Shown piece by piece: positions 54,679 to 62,908 of a stretch of 64,000 nt of DNA. A model generated the notes under the pieces. That model was not told where the DNA came from and searched no databases. It worked only from the letters and a program-made list of their open reading frames with translations. The stretch is from Pseudochelatococcus lubricantis. GTDB lineage: Bacteria; Pseudomonadota; Alphaproteobacteria; Rhizobiales; Beijerinckiaceae. Numbering within the stretch: position 1 is the first letter of the stretch; each line of letters starts with the position of its first letter. The DNA lies in assembly GCF_042432495.1 (NCBI RefSeq), contig NZ_JBHLXC010000001.1, positions 310,001-374,000 of the forward strand, written 5' to 3'. The translations under genes and the position numbers were made by a program.

Positions 54679-55341
54679 TTACTTCGGCGGATTGCCGCTG
54701 CCGGGGACGAACACGCCCTGCACGCGGCCGCCCGGTTTGGCGACGCAATTGGCGATGCTGGTGTCGAGGTTGTAGACGATCCGGTCGCACTGCTGGACGT
54801 TCTTGCCCTGGCTCAGCGCCACCTTGCCGGTCAGCACGACGGTGTTGGAATCGCGGTCGAACACGGCGTGCTGCCCTGTCGCCGTCTGGTCCTTGGAGAC
54901 GACGGTGACCGGCCCCTCGCAATCGAGCTTGCGGATGTTGTTGTTGCCGCCGGGGCCACCAGGGCCGCCGGACGCGGGTGCCGGCGCGGCGCCGGCGGCG
55001 TTGCCCGTCGCGCTCTGCTCATAGAAGACGTTCAGCGACGAGCAGCGCATGGTGGTTTCACCCTGCACCGCGACGACATTGCCGGTGAAGGTGGCGCGCT
55101 TTTCCTTGTCGAAGATGTCGAGCCGGTCGGCGTCGATCTTGATCGGATCCTTGCCGGAGCCCAGGCCGCCGAGCGGCTGGCTGCCGGGGCGCTGCGCCTG
55201 TGCCTGCGCCTGCGCGTCGGCCGCGGCGATCGATAGCATCGGCGCGAGAAGGGCCGCCATCAGCAGCGCGCCGCGCGAAATCCGCCCGTGTTTCCCGACG
55301 AGCGGCATGTCTGTTCCCTGCTGTTCCATCGTCCGTTCCAT
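54679..55341 (-). CDS. lptA: LPS transport periplasmic protein LptA
   Basis: Periplasmic bridge protein carrying LPS from LptC to LptD. 220 residues with a signal segment near 22-44 (RGALLMAALLAPMLSIAAA, cleavage near ADAQA), a Gln/Ala-rich linker, and an OstA/LptA beta-jellyroll (IKIDADRLDIFDKEKRATFT). A Gly/Pro loop GGPGGPGGNNN about residue 125-135 is an insertion relative to E. coli LptA. Start uncertain among three in-frame ATGs (55341, 55329, 55308); the last has GGGAA upstream, but the longest is given. Confidence 0.9.
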   Translation of the reverse strand: MERTMEQQGTDMPLVGKHGRISRGALLMAALLAPMLSIAAADAQAQAQAQRPGSQPLGGLGSGKDPIKIDADRLDIFDKEKRATFTGNVVAVQGETTMRCSSLNVFYEQSATGNAAGAAPAPASGGPGGPGGNNNIRKLDCEGPVTVVSKDQTATGQHAVFDRDSNTVVLTGKVALSQGKNVQQCDRIVYNLDTSIANCVAKPGGRVQGVFVPGSGNPPK

Positions 55342-55422
55342 CCTGTCCCGCAGCGCGCCAGCGGTCGCCTCTCGCCCGGCCGCCCTCCGGCCGGTGCCCC
55401 GCCGCCGGCCGTTTTTAGCAGA

Positions 55423-56088
55423 TTATTTCCCGCCATCCAGAATCGCGTGTACGCGACCTTCGAAAACGATATGCTTGCCATTGTCCGAAATGTCGAGCCT
55501 GTCGGCGGAAATCGTGCCTTCGGTGATCGTGACGGTCACCGGCTCGCTGGAGACGACGCGCCCGCCCTTGAAGTCGACGGCGGCGGAGGAGAGCTTCGCC
55601 TCGTAGCCGGTGTCGGTGCGCACGCGGACATCGCCCGCGAGGTTCAGGGATTCCTTCTGCGAATCGTAGATGCCGCTGCGGGCGTTGATCTCGGCCTTGC
55701 CGCCGCCGTCGAGGCTGATCTGCCCGGTGATCTGCTGCAGTTCGACGACGGACGGGTTCTTCACGTCCTGCGTGGCGGAGGCCGCCGTCATCTCGTAGGG
55801 CTGCGTGCCCGCGCGGAAGCCGGAGAGCCTGGGGGCGTCCATGGTAATTTTCGAGCCGGACAGCGAGACCGGCCCGAGGCTCAGGCCGCCGATGCTGCGG
55901 AGCGGGTCCAGAATGCCGATCATGGCCACCGCCGCCACCGCCGCCAGGGCGGCGATGGGGATGAGCCGTTTCATGGCCCGCACGCGCGCCGAATGCCGGA
56001 GCGCCGCCTTGTAGGCGGCAGGCGTGATCCCGGCGGGCGGCGGATCGACCGGGGCGCGGCGGGCGCGTGGGGAAGAAGCGTCAGTCAA
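55423..56088 (-). CDS. lptC: LPS export protein LptC
   Basis: Inner-membrane-anchored LptC, passing LPS from LptB2FG to LptA. 221 residues: cytoplasmic N-terminus (about 40 aa), one transmembrane helix (RLIPIAALAAVAAVAMIGIL, 41-60), then a periplasmic beta-jellyroll ending in ISDNGKHIVFEGRVHAILDG. Low sequence conservation but position directly before lptA makes the call secure. Preceded by a predicted promoter and an unusual leader of tandem CCTG-N4-CAGG palindromes. Confidence 0.92.
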   Translation of the reverse strand: MTDASSPRARRAPVDPPPAGITPAAYKAALRHSARVRAMKRLIPIAALAAVAAVAMIGILDPLRSIGGLSLGPVSLSGSKITMDAPRLSGFRAGTQPYEMTAASATQDVKNPSVVELQQITGQISLDGGGKAEINARSGIYDSQKESLNLAGDVRVRTDTGYEAKLSSAAVDFKGGRVVSSEPVTVTITEGTISADRLDISDNGKHIVFEGRVHAILDGGK

Positions 56089-56143
56089 AAGGCGTCCGTC
56101 TTCGGTTGTGGCGCCGCGCGGCGGGGTGCCGGGCGGACGGAAT

Positions 56144-56188
56144 ACCTGTCATCAGGCAACCTGCGGTCAGGATACCTGAATTCGGATG
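56144..56188. repeat. 15-bp tandem palindromic units in the lptC leader
   Basis: ACCTG recurs at 56144, 56159 and 56174, exactly 15 bp apart. The first two units contain CCTG-N4-CAGG (CCTGTCATCAGG and CCTGCGGTCAGG); the third is degenerate (ACCTGAATTCGGATG). They lie between the predicted -10 box and the lptC ATG. Confidence 0.85.
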
Positions 56189-56193
56189 ACCGT

Positions 56194-56223
56194 TATATAG
56201 TACAGAGGGCGCGTCCCGTCCAA
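56194..56223 (-). promoter_or_regulatory. Predicted promoter of the lptC operon
   Basis: Minus strand: -35 TTGGAC (56223-56218), 18-bp spacer, -10 TATATA (56199-56194). Expected start near 56187 gives a leader of about 100 nt containing the tandem palindromes. Confidence 0.6.
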
Positions 56224-56322
56224 GGGCGGCGACGCGGCCGGAATATCGTCCCGGCCGATCCGTTCGTCCGGCCTGTCCATCCAGCCATGCCCGATCCTGT
56301 CCGCCTCGGACCCGCCGGGCCG

Positions 56323-56937
56323 TCACATATGGGCGAAGATATCCGTCTCCGGCCAGCCGGCGAGGTCGAGCCGGGCGCGTGTCGGCAGGAAGGCGAAGCA
56401 GGCGCGGGCGATGTCGGTCCGCTTCTCCCGCGCCAGCATGGCGTCGAGCTTTTCCTTGAGAGCGTGCAGGTGGAGAACGTCGGAGGCGGCGTAGGTAAGC
56501 TGCGCGTCGCTCAGTGTCTCCGCCGCCCAGTCCGACGATTGCTGCTGCTTGGAAATCTCGACGCCGAGCAATTCCCGCAGGTTGTCCTTCAGTCCGTGGC
56601 GGTCCGTGTAGGTGCGCACGAGTTTCGAGGCGATCTTGGTGCAGTAGACCGGCTGCGGCATCACGCCGAAGGTGTGGAAAAGTACCGCGAGATCGAAGCG
56701 GGCGAAGTGGAAGATCTTGAGGACGTTCTCGTCGGCCAGCAGCCGGATCAGGTTCTCGGGGCGCGGGCCGTCGCGCCGGATCTGCACCACGTCGGCCGAT
56801 CCGTCTCCGGCCGAAAGCTGCACCACGCAAAGCCGGTCCCGATGGGGATTGAGGCCGAGCGTTTCCGTGTCGACGGCGACCGAATCACCGAAGTCGATTC
56901 CGGCGGGCAGATCGCCCGAGTGGAGCCTGATGGTCAT
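56323..56937 (-). CDS. Short RNase D-like 3'-5' exonuclease
   Basis: DEDDy 3'-5' exoribonuclease of 204 residues with the exonuclease domain only; the HRDC domains of E. coli RNase D are absent, as is common in the short alphaproteobacterial form. Catalytic residues: D23 and E25 (VAVDTETLGL), D81 (FHFARFDLAVL), Y148 and D152 (TYAASDVLHL). Start ATG 56937 with AGAGG 7 bases upstream; the open frame to 57117 is rejected. Likely trims structured RNA 3' ends. Upstream of the lpt operon (235-base gap), same strand. Confidence 0.92.
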   Translation of the reverse strand: MTIRLHSGDLPAGIDFGDSVAVDTETLGLNPHRDRLCVVQLSAGDGSADVVQIRRDGPRPENLIRLLADENVLKIFHFARFDLAVLFHTFGVMPQPVYCTKIASKLVRTYTDRHGLKDNLRELLGVEISKQQQSSDWAAETLSDAQLTYAASDVLHLHALKEKLDAMLAREKRTDIARACFAFLPTRARLDLAGWPETDIFAHM

Positions 56938-57329
56938 GGCAGGACCTCTTGTCTCAAGACATGCGGCAAGCGCGACATGCGGCAGGCGCGGCAGCGGGCC
57001 GGAACCGGCGGAACGCCACGCCCGGCTGTCGCGAGCGTCCCATGATACCCAAGTTTCCGACGTACCCAAGCTTCCGGTGCGCCTGCGGGCTTTAACACCC
57101 GCATGCCCGATCGACAAGGCCCCTGTTCATACGGTCTGTATCCACAAGACCCGCCTGTGCGGCGCGGCTCCGTGCCGGAGGTTTTTGCCGGAACCGATTG
57201 AACAGCCTGCGGGGCGATGCTATCGATCGGCGCGGAAGACAGCCGGGATCGCCTTCCCGGGCAGGCTGCAACGGAGCCGTTTCGCTTTTCGCCGAAGCGT
57301 CCGAACGGCTCGCGGTCATAGCTCTGTCG

Positions 57330-57372
57330 CGCTTTCGGGCCGGAGAGGCGGCCTCCGCCCCTCCCGAAAGCG
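57330..57372. other. Two-tier hairpin, candidate small RNA element
   Basis: CGCTTTCGGG (57330-57339) pairs perfectly with CCCGAAAGCG (57363-57372); inside, CGGAG (57341-57345) pairs with CTCCG (57353-57357). No T-tract follows. Function unknown. Confidence 0.4.
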
Positions 57373-57533
57373 TTGTGGCATGCGGAGCGACGATAGCCAT
57401 GGGTTCGCGTATCGATGGGGTGTATGCCGATTGGCCGAAGGCGCCGGTTCATGCAAACCGGGGCGAAACGGCTGCAGCGCCGCTGCATCGACCTTTCAAG
57501 TCGATCCACCGAACGCTCAAGCTGACGTTTTCA

Positions 57534-57561
57534 TTGCCGCTTGTATGTGCGAATGTAATAT
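57534..57561 (+). promoter_or_regulatory. Candidate promoter of the glycan operon
   Basis: TTGCCG (57534-57539) and TAATAT (57556-57561), 16 bp apart, about 93 bases upstream of the methyltransferase ATG, in the most AT-rich part of the region. Confidence 0.5.
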
Positions 57562-57654
57562 AGAACGGGCCTGTCACCTGTTTAACCGAAGATAGATACT
57601 GGTCAGCGCGGCGATTGATCGATCCTTGCCTGATCTGCAGCGTGTGTGGGGAAC

Positions 57655-59211
57655 ATGTCCGATCAACCGTCCATCGAACAACTGCTCACCCGAATCCGCA
57701 AGGAAGCGCACGGCTTCGCGATCCCTTCGCAGGGAAATCCGGCCCGCCGCGCGTCGCTGACGCTCGCCACCGCGCCCGTCGACCTCATCGATATCGATGC
57801 GAGGCTGGAGGCCATCGAGCGGCGGCTTGAGCGGGATGCGGCCTCGCTGCCCCCGACGATCGCGGAACTGCGAACGGGCCTGCAGGCGCAGGCTTCCGCC
57901 ATCGCCGCGCAGCGGGACCGCATGGCGGCCATCGACAGGGCAGAGAACGAAATCCGCATCCTGCGCGAGCGGCTGCGGGTTCTCAGCCTTGCGCCATCGG
58001 ACCGCGACGGGTCCGATGCCCCCGCCGCGCGGGCGACGGAGGGCGAAGGGGCCGAGAGCACATGGGCGGAGGGCCGTTCGCCGCTCGCACCGCGCGACCG
58101 GCTGGACCTCTGGCCGCAACTGCTGCTGGAGGAAGGTGACGTCTTCCTCAACAACGCCTACCGGGTGCTGCTCGACCGGGATATCGATCTGCTGGGGCTC
58201 GACGGCTACAGACACAAGCTCGCGGAGGGGCGCGGGCGCCTTGAAATCCTGTGCGACATCTCATCTTCGCCCGAGTTCGTCGCGCGCGGCAAGGATGACC
58301 CGACGTTGCGCCGCCAGAGGCGAATCTTTTCCTGGGCGCGGTGGGTAGATCGCGCGCCCTTCCGCTTTCTGTCCCGGCCGCTTTACCGGTTCCTGCGCAG
58401 CAACGAGAACGGCATTCTGGCCGTGCAGGCGGCGCGCGTCGCGCTGGCGGCCCGCGGCACCGTCGCGGCGCTGGGCGAGCGACTCAACGCCGGGAACGGC
58501 GGCGGGGACAACGCGGTGGCGACCGATCCGCGCCTCGACGCCTATTACCTGGCATTCGAGAACGCCATGCGCGGGCCGGAGGACGTGATCCGGGCGCGCC
58601 ACGGCTACTATCTCGACACGCTGGCGGCGGTGAAGTCCGTCTGCGACGGCCCGATTCTCGATCTCGGCTCCGGGCGCGGCGAGTGGCTCGGGCTGCTGCG
58701 CGACTGCGGCTACGAGGCGCGCGGCATTGACCTCAGCCCGGCGATGGTCAGCGTCTGCCGCGACAAGGGCCTCGACGTCACCCACAACGACGCGCTGTCG
58801 GCGCTGCGCGCCGTGCCGGACAGCAGCCTCTCGGTGGTGAGCGGCTTCCACATCATCGAGCACCTGCCGTTTCCCGTGCTGTTCTCGCTGTTCGAGGAGG
58901 CGTTCCGCGTACTGCAGCCGGGCGGACTCGTGCTCTTCGAGACGCCCAATCCCGAGAACGTGTTCGTCGGCAGCTATTCCTTCTATCACGATCCGACGCA
59001 CCGCCACCCGCTGACGCCCGTCACCATGGGCTTTCTGGCGCGCTACCACGGTTTCGAGACGGTCGACATCGCCCGCCTGCATCCGCACGATCCGGAAACG
59101 GCGGTGCGGGAGGAAGGTCCGGTGGCGGATCGTTTCAACGCGCTGTTCTATGGCCCGCAGGACTATGCCATCCTCGCACACAAGCCGCGCGAGGAGTATC
59201 CGTCCGTATGA
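57655..59211 (+). CDS. DUF4214-domain SAM-dependent methyltransferase
   Basis: Two-module protein, 518 residues. The first 120 residues are helical with heptad-like Leu/Ala spacing (probable coiled coil: EAIERRLERD, NEIRILRERLRVL). Residues 163-215 (VFLNNAYRVLLDRDIDLLGL, EILCDISSSPEFVARG) match DUF4214, a domain found in bacterial surface-glycan and S-layer-related proteins. The C-terminal class I methyltransferase carries motif I ILDLGSGRGEWLG (334-346) and VVSGFHIIEHLPF. Start ATG 57655 behind GGGGA; GTG at 57646 is the alternative. It overlaps the next gene by ATGA, so the three genes form an operon, probably for capping or modifying a surface polysaccharide. Confidence 0.85.
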   Translation: MSDQPSIEQLLTRIRKEAHGFAIPSQGNPARRASLTLATAPVDLIDIDARLEAIERRLERDAASLPPTIAELRTGLQAQASAIAAQRDRMAAIDRAENEIRILRERLRVLSLAPSDRDGSDAPAARATEGEGAESTWAEGRSPLAPRDRLDLWPQLLLEEGDVFLNNAYRVLLDRDIDLLGLDGYRHKLAEGRGRLEILCDISSSPEFVARGKDDPTLRRQRRIFSWARWVDRAPFRFLSRPLYRFLRSNENGILAVQAARVALAARGTVAALGERLNAGNGGGDNAVATDPRLDAYYLAFENAMRGPEDVIRARHGYYLDTLAAVKSVCDGPILDLGSGRGEWLGLLRDCGYEARGIDLSPAMVSVCRDKGLDVTHNDALSALRAVPDSSLSVVSGFHIIEHLPFPVLFSLFEEAFRVLQPGGLVLFETPNPENVFVGSYSFYHDPTHRHPLTPVTMGFLARYHGFETVDIARLHPHDPETAVREEGPVADRFNALFYGPQDYAILAHKPREEYPSV

Positions 59212-60233
59212 GGTTGATCGTCACCGTCAATGCCACGCCGTTCCTGACCGGTGGGGCCACCTATCATTTCGCGGGACTGGTGGATGCGCTGCAGGCGCGC
59301 GGCCATGAGGTGGAGACGCTGCGGTTTCCCTTCACGTTCCATCCCGAGGCCAGCATCGAACGGTTGATGAACTGGTGCGAGACGCTGGACCTGACGGCCC
59401 CCAACGGCCAGCATGTCGACAAGGTCATCAGCCTCCAGTTCCCCGGCTATGGCGTGCGGCATCCCCACCACGTCGTCTGGGTGATGCACCAGCACCGCGC
59501 GGTGTACGATCTCTACGCGGGGGAGGATGCGTCGCCGGAGGTGCAACGCCTGCACGACCTTATCCACGACTACGACAAGCGTGTGCTGGCGCGCGCGGAG
59601 CGGATATTCGCCAACTCGCGCAATGTCAGCACGCGCCTCCTGCGCTACAACGGCATCGCCGCCGAGCCGCTCTACCATCCGCCGCCGCTGGCGGAATTCT
59701 ACCGCTGCGACGAGGCGCTGGACTACGTCTTCCTGCCGAGCCGCATGGAAGCACTGAAGCGCCAGGATCTGGTGCTGGAGGCGGCGAAGCTTTGGCGCTC
59801 GCCCGTCATCTGCGTGCTGGCGGGCCGGGGCGGTCTGCTGGAGCAGAACAGGCAGTTCGTGGCCGAGAACGATTTGGGCGGCAAGGTCGTCATTCTGGAG
59901 GATTGTCCGGATGCCGAGAAGCTCGCCCTCTACGCCAATTGCCTCGGGGTGATCTACCCGCCGCGCGACGAGGATTACGGCTATGTCACGCTTGAGGCGC
60001 AACTTGCCGCCAAGCCCGTCATCACCTGCGCCGATTCGGGTGGCCCGCTCGAGTTCGTCGCGGACGGGGAGGAGGGCTTCGTCGTCGAGCCGACCGCGCA
60101 GGGCATCGCCGACGCGGTCGACCGGCTGTGGAGCGACCGCGCCAAGGCGCGGGACATGGGCAGGCTGGGGCTCGCCCGCTATCTGGAACGGGACATTTCC
60201 TGGGACACGGTCGTCGGCCGCCTGACCGAGTGA
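59208..60233 (+). CDS. GT4-type glycosyltransferase
   Basis: GT-B fold retaining glycosyltransferase, 341 residues; cytoplasmic, peripheral to the inner membrane. N-terminal FLTGGATYHFAGLVDALQAR, and C-terminal GT4 signature YPPRDEDYGYVTLEAQLAAK with the catalytic E-x7-E-type acid pair region, then PVITCADSGGPLEFVADGEE. Begins within the methyltransferase stop (ATGA overlap), indicating coupled translation. The donor sugar and acceptor are unknown. Followed after 42 bases by the double glycosyltransferase. Confidence 0.88.
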   Translation: MRLIVTVNATPFLTGGATYHFAGLVDALQARGHEVETLRFPFTFHPEASIERLMNWCETLDLTAPNGQHVDKVISLQFPGYGVRHPHHVVWVMHQHRAVYDLYAGEDASPEVQRLHDLIHDYDKRVLARAERIFANSRNVSTRLLRYNGIAAEPLYHPPPLAEFYRCDEALDYVFLPSRMEALKRQDLVLEAAKLWRSPVICVLAGRGGLLEQNRQFVAENDLGGKVVILEDCPDAEKLALYANCLGVIYPPRDEDYGYVTLEAQLAAKPVITCADSGGPLEFVADGEEGFVVEPTAQGIADAVDRLWSDRAKARDMGRLGLARYLERDISWDTVVGRLTE

Positions 60234-60275
60234 CCGCGCAACCCGCAAGGACGCGCAACCTACGACGGATCGAAG

Positions 60276-62651
60276 ATGAAAATCGCGGTGATCGCTCCAA
60301 GTCCCGTGCCGTTCGCCTTTGGCGGCGCGGAGCGCGTCTGGCTCGGGCTGACGCAGTACTACGCCTATGAGACGAAGCATGTCTGCGAACTGATCAAGGT
60401 GCCGACGCTGGAGCGGAACTTCCGCGAGATCGTGAACGGCTACCGCCAGTTCTCCTGTCTGGACCTGTCGCACTTCGACCTCGTCATCTCGGGCAAGTAT
60501 CCGGCGTGGATGGTTTCGCACCGCAACCATGCGGTGTACATGCTGCACCGGCTGCGCGGCCTCTACGACACCTGGCCGGGCGACCTCGACACCGCGCTGC
60601 CCGACGACGCACTGCTTGGCCCGCTACGGCCGTTGCTCGAAGGCCCGTCGACCTGCCGCAGCCAGCTCTCCGAGATTTTCGGCGAGATCGACCGGCTGCT
60701 GGCCGCCGATCCGCCCGCGCACTGGCTGGCGCTGCCCGGGCCGCTCATCCGCGCCGTCGTCCACAAGCTCGACGATATCGGCCTGTCGACCGGCAGCATC
60801 AGCCGGCACGTCGCCATATCGCATAACGTGTGCCGGCGGGCGGGCTATTTTCCGCAGGACGCGGAGCCCGAGGTGGCCTACGTGCCGTCCGACCTCGGGC
60901 TCGCCATCCTGAAGGAAGACGACGCCGGCACGATCACGGGGCCTGACGGCGCCGCGCCGACATTCTTCACCGCGAGCCGACTCGATCACGCCAAGCGGAT
61001 TTCGCTCATCATCGATGCGTTTCGCCGGGTGGAGGGGCCCGCGCGCCTCGTCATCGCCGGCGACGGGCCGCAGCGACAGGAACTGACCCTGCGGGCCAAG
61101 GGCGACGGCCGCATCAGCTTCGCGGGGCGGCTCTCGGAGCAGGAACTCGCGCGCCACTACCGCACGGCGCTCGCCGTTCCCTTCGTGCCCTACGACGAGG
61201 ACTACGGCCTCATCACGCTGGAGGCGCTGGCGGCGGGCCGACCGGTCGTCACCGTCAGGGATGCCGGCGGTGTGCTGGAATTCGTCGAGGACGGCGTGAC
61301 CGGCCTCGTCACCGACACAGACCCCGCGGCGCTCGCCGCCGCTTTCGAGTCGCTGCTCGCCGATCCGGAGCGGGCGCTGCGGATGGGTGCCGCGGGGCGC
61401 GAGCGGGTGCGGCCGATTACCTGGCAGAACCTCGGCACGGCGCTCGTGATCCCGTCGCGCAAGCGCCCGCGCCGTCGCATCGTCATCGCCAACTCCTACC
61501 TGCTGTGGCCCGTAGATACGGGCGGCAAGCGGCGACTGTGGTCGCTGGCGCGGGAGTTCGCGCGCACGGCGGACGTGACGGTTGTCTCCCTCGGCCGCGA
61601 CGACACGCCGGCAGAGGAGTTTTTCTTTTCGCCGCATTTCCGCGAAGTCCGCATTCCGATCTCGCCGGAACATATCGACGCGGAATGGGCGCTGACGAAA
61701 AAACTGGATGAGACGTCAGTCTCCGACATCTCGGCTGCGCTCTACGGCCACCTCACGCCCGCGCTGTCGCGGGAGCTGCGCGGCCGCCTCGCAGGCGCGG
61801 ACCTCGCCATCGCCTGCCATCCCTATCTCTACCGCTTCATCCGCGAGGCCTGGGAAGGGCCGATCTGGTACGACGCCCACAATGTCGAGACCCTGCTCAA
61901 GGACGCCATGCTGCCGAAGACGCCGGCCGGCCGGGCGGTCCTCGCCGAGGTCGCGCAGCTCGAACGCGAATGCGTGGAGGGGGCGGAGCGCATCCTCACC
62001 GTCAGCGAGGAAGAGAAGGCTGCCTTCCGGGATATGTTCGGCAAGCCGGAAGACCGGATCGTGCTGGTGCCCAACGGCACCGACATTCCGGCGGACCCGT
62101 TGCTGGAGCGCGGGCGGCGCGAGGCGCTGAAGGAGAAACTCGGCGTGCACGGGCCGCTGGCGCTCTATGTCGGGAGCTGGCACGCGCCAAATGTCGAGGG
62201 CGCGGTCGCGCTCGCCGGCATCGCCCGCGAACGTCCGGAATGGACGTTCTGGTTCGTGGGCAAGATGTGCGCGGCCCCCGAGCTGCGCGCCCGCGATCTG
62301 CCGCCGAATGTCTCGCTGCTAGGCCTCGTCGGGGAGGATGTGCTGCAGACGGTTTTCGCCGCCGCCGATGTCGGCATCAATCCGGTGATCGTGGGCGCTG
62401 GCACCAACTTCAAGGTCATCGACTACGCCGCCCGCGGCGCGCTCGTGCTCACCACGCCCATCGGCATCCGCGGGCTCGACATGAAGGACGGGGAACACGT
62501 GATCGTGGCGGAGCGCGAGCGCATGGCGGAGGCACTGGCGCACATCGCCGGCCGTGGCATGGGCGCCCATGAAGGCATGATCGCCAACGCTTTCAGCCAC
62601 GTGCGCGACCACTTCACGTGGGAGACGATCCTGCGCGACGTCGTTGCCTGA
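60276..62651 (+). CDS. Tandem double glycosyltransferase (two GT-B modules)
   Basis: 791-residue protein with two complete GT4-like modules in tandem. Module 1 (1 to about 395): PSPVPFAFGGAERVWLGLTQ, YVPSDLGLAIL, FFTASRLDHAKRI, VPYDEDYGLITLEALAAGRP. Module 2 (about 405-791): ANSYLLWPVDTGGKRRLWSL, YDAHNVETLL, VPNGTDIP, LYVGSWHAPNVEGAVAL, GAGTNFKVIDYAARGALVLT. A fused protein adding two successive sugars is the natural reading; dual polymerase activity is possible. Last gene before the SRP RNA; no terminator obvious. No export or polymerase gene of a glycan locus is in view. Confidence 0.87.
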   Translation: MKIAVIAPSPVPFAFGGAERVWLGLTQYYAYETKHVCELIKVPTLERNFREIVNGYRQFSCLDLSHFDLVISGKYPAWMVSHRNHAVYMLHRLRGLYDTWPGDLDTALPDDALLGPLRPLLEGPSTCRSQLSEIFGEIDRLLAADPPAHWLALPGPLIRAVVHKLDDIGLSTGSISRHVAISHNVCRRAGYFPQDAEPEVAYVPSDLGLAILKEDDAGTITGPDGAAPTFFTASRLDHAKRISLIIDAFRRVEGPARLVIAGDGPQRQELTLRAKGDGRISFAGRLSEQELARHYRTALAVPFVPYDEDYGLITLEALAAGRPVVTVRDAGGVLEFVEDGVTGLVTDTDPAALAAAFESLLADPERALRMGAAGRERVRPITWQNLGTALVIPSRKRPRRRIVIANSYLLWPVDTGGKRRLWSLAREFARTADVTVVSLGRDDTPAEEFFFSPHFREVRIPISPEHIDAEWALTKKLDETSVSDISAALYGHLTPALSRELRGRLAGADLAIACHPYLYRFIREAWEGPIWYDAHNVETLLKDAMLPKTPAGRAVLAEVAQLERECVEGAERILTVSEEEKAAFRDMFGKPEDRIVLVPNGTDIPADPLLERGRREALKEKLGVHGPLALYVGSWHAPNVEGAVALAGIARERPEWTFWFVGKMCAAPELRARDLPPNVSLLGLVGEDVLQTVFAAADVGINPVIVGAGTNFKVIDYAARGALVLTTPIGIRGLDMKDGEHVIVAERERMAEALAHIAGRGMGAHEGMIANAFSHVRDHFTWETILRDVVA

Positions 62652-62686
62652 TTGCCGGCGCCTGCTGGGGAAATCGCACCGCCCCC

Positions 62687-62715
62687 TTGCGTTGGCGGGC
62701 AGTTTCCCCGATATA
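62687..62715 (+). promoter_or_regulatory. Predicted promoter of ffs
   Basis: -35 TTGCGT (62687-62692), 17-bp spacer, -10 GATATA (62710-62715). The 5' end of the SRP RNA at about 62722 is 7 bases downstream, as expected for a start site. Confidence 0.7.
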
Positions 62716-62721
62716 GGGAGC

Positions 62722-62815
62722 GGGAGGTTGGCGTTGGACGTTCCACTCGCCAACCGGGTCAGGTCCGGAAGGAAGCAGCCCTAACGAGACCGGGCGGGTC
62801 TTCGTCCAGCCTCCC
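62722..62815 (+). ncRNA. ffs: Signal recognition particle RNA, small bacterial type (4.5S)
   Basis: RNA core of the signal recognition particle, binding Ffh to target nascent membrane proteins. The invariant domain IV is visible: GGTCAGGTCCGGAAGGAAGC (62758-62777) followed by AGCCCTAACG, with the GGAA tetraloop and asymmetric loop. The ends pair as GGGAGG (62722-62727) with CCTCCC (62810-62815), giving a hairpin of about 94 nt. Its position just upstream of dnaX is conserved in many Alphaproteobacteria. Exact termini may differ by a few bases. Confidence 0.96.
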
Positions 62816-62908
62816 ACCGCAATTCGCCCGCCGGCTCCTGACTGATTTCGGCGGCGTGCGGCCGGGCCACGCTATGATGCCTGCCGTATTCCTCGCCCGG
62901 ATGGTGCC

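Larger units (their letters stand above)
56938..57654. other. 717-base noncoding stretch between RNase D and the glycan operon
   Basis: No open frame is convincing (a 121-codon frame at 57198-57563 has no SD and atypical composition). It contains a two-tier hairpin at 57330-57372, a CCGGTT...AACCGG hairpin (57444-57461) and a candidate promoter TTGCCG-N16-TAATAT (57534-57561). Confidence 0.6.

Noticed and set aside
57198..57563. 121-codon plus-strand frame in the long noncoding stretch
   Set aside because: No SD, no recognisable motif, and it spans the likely promoter of the next operon.
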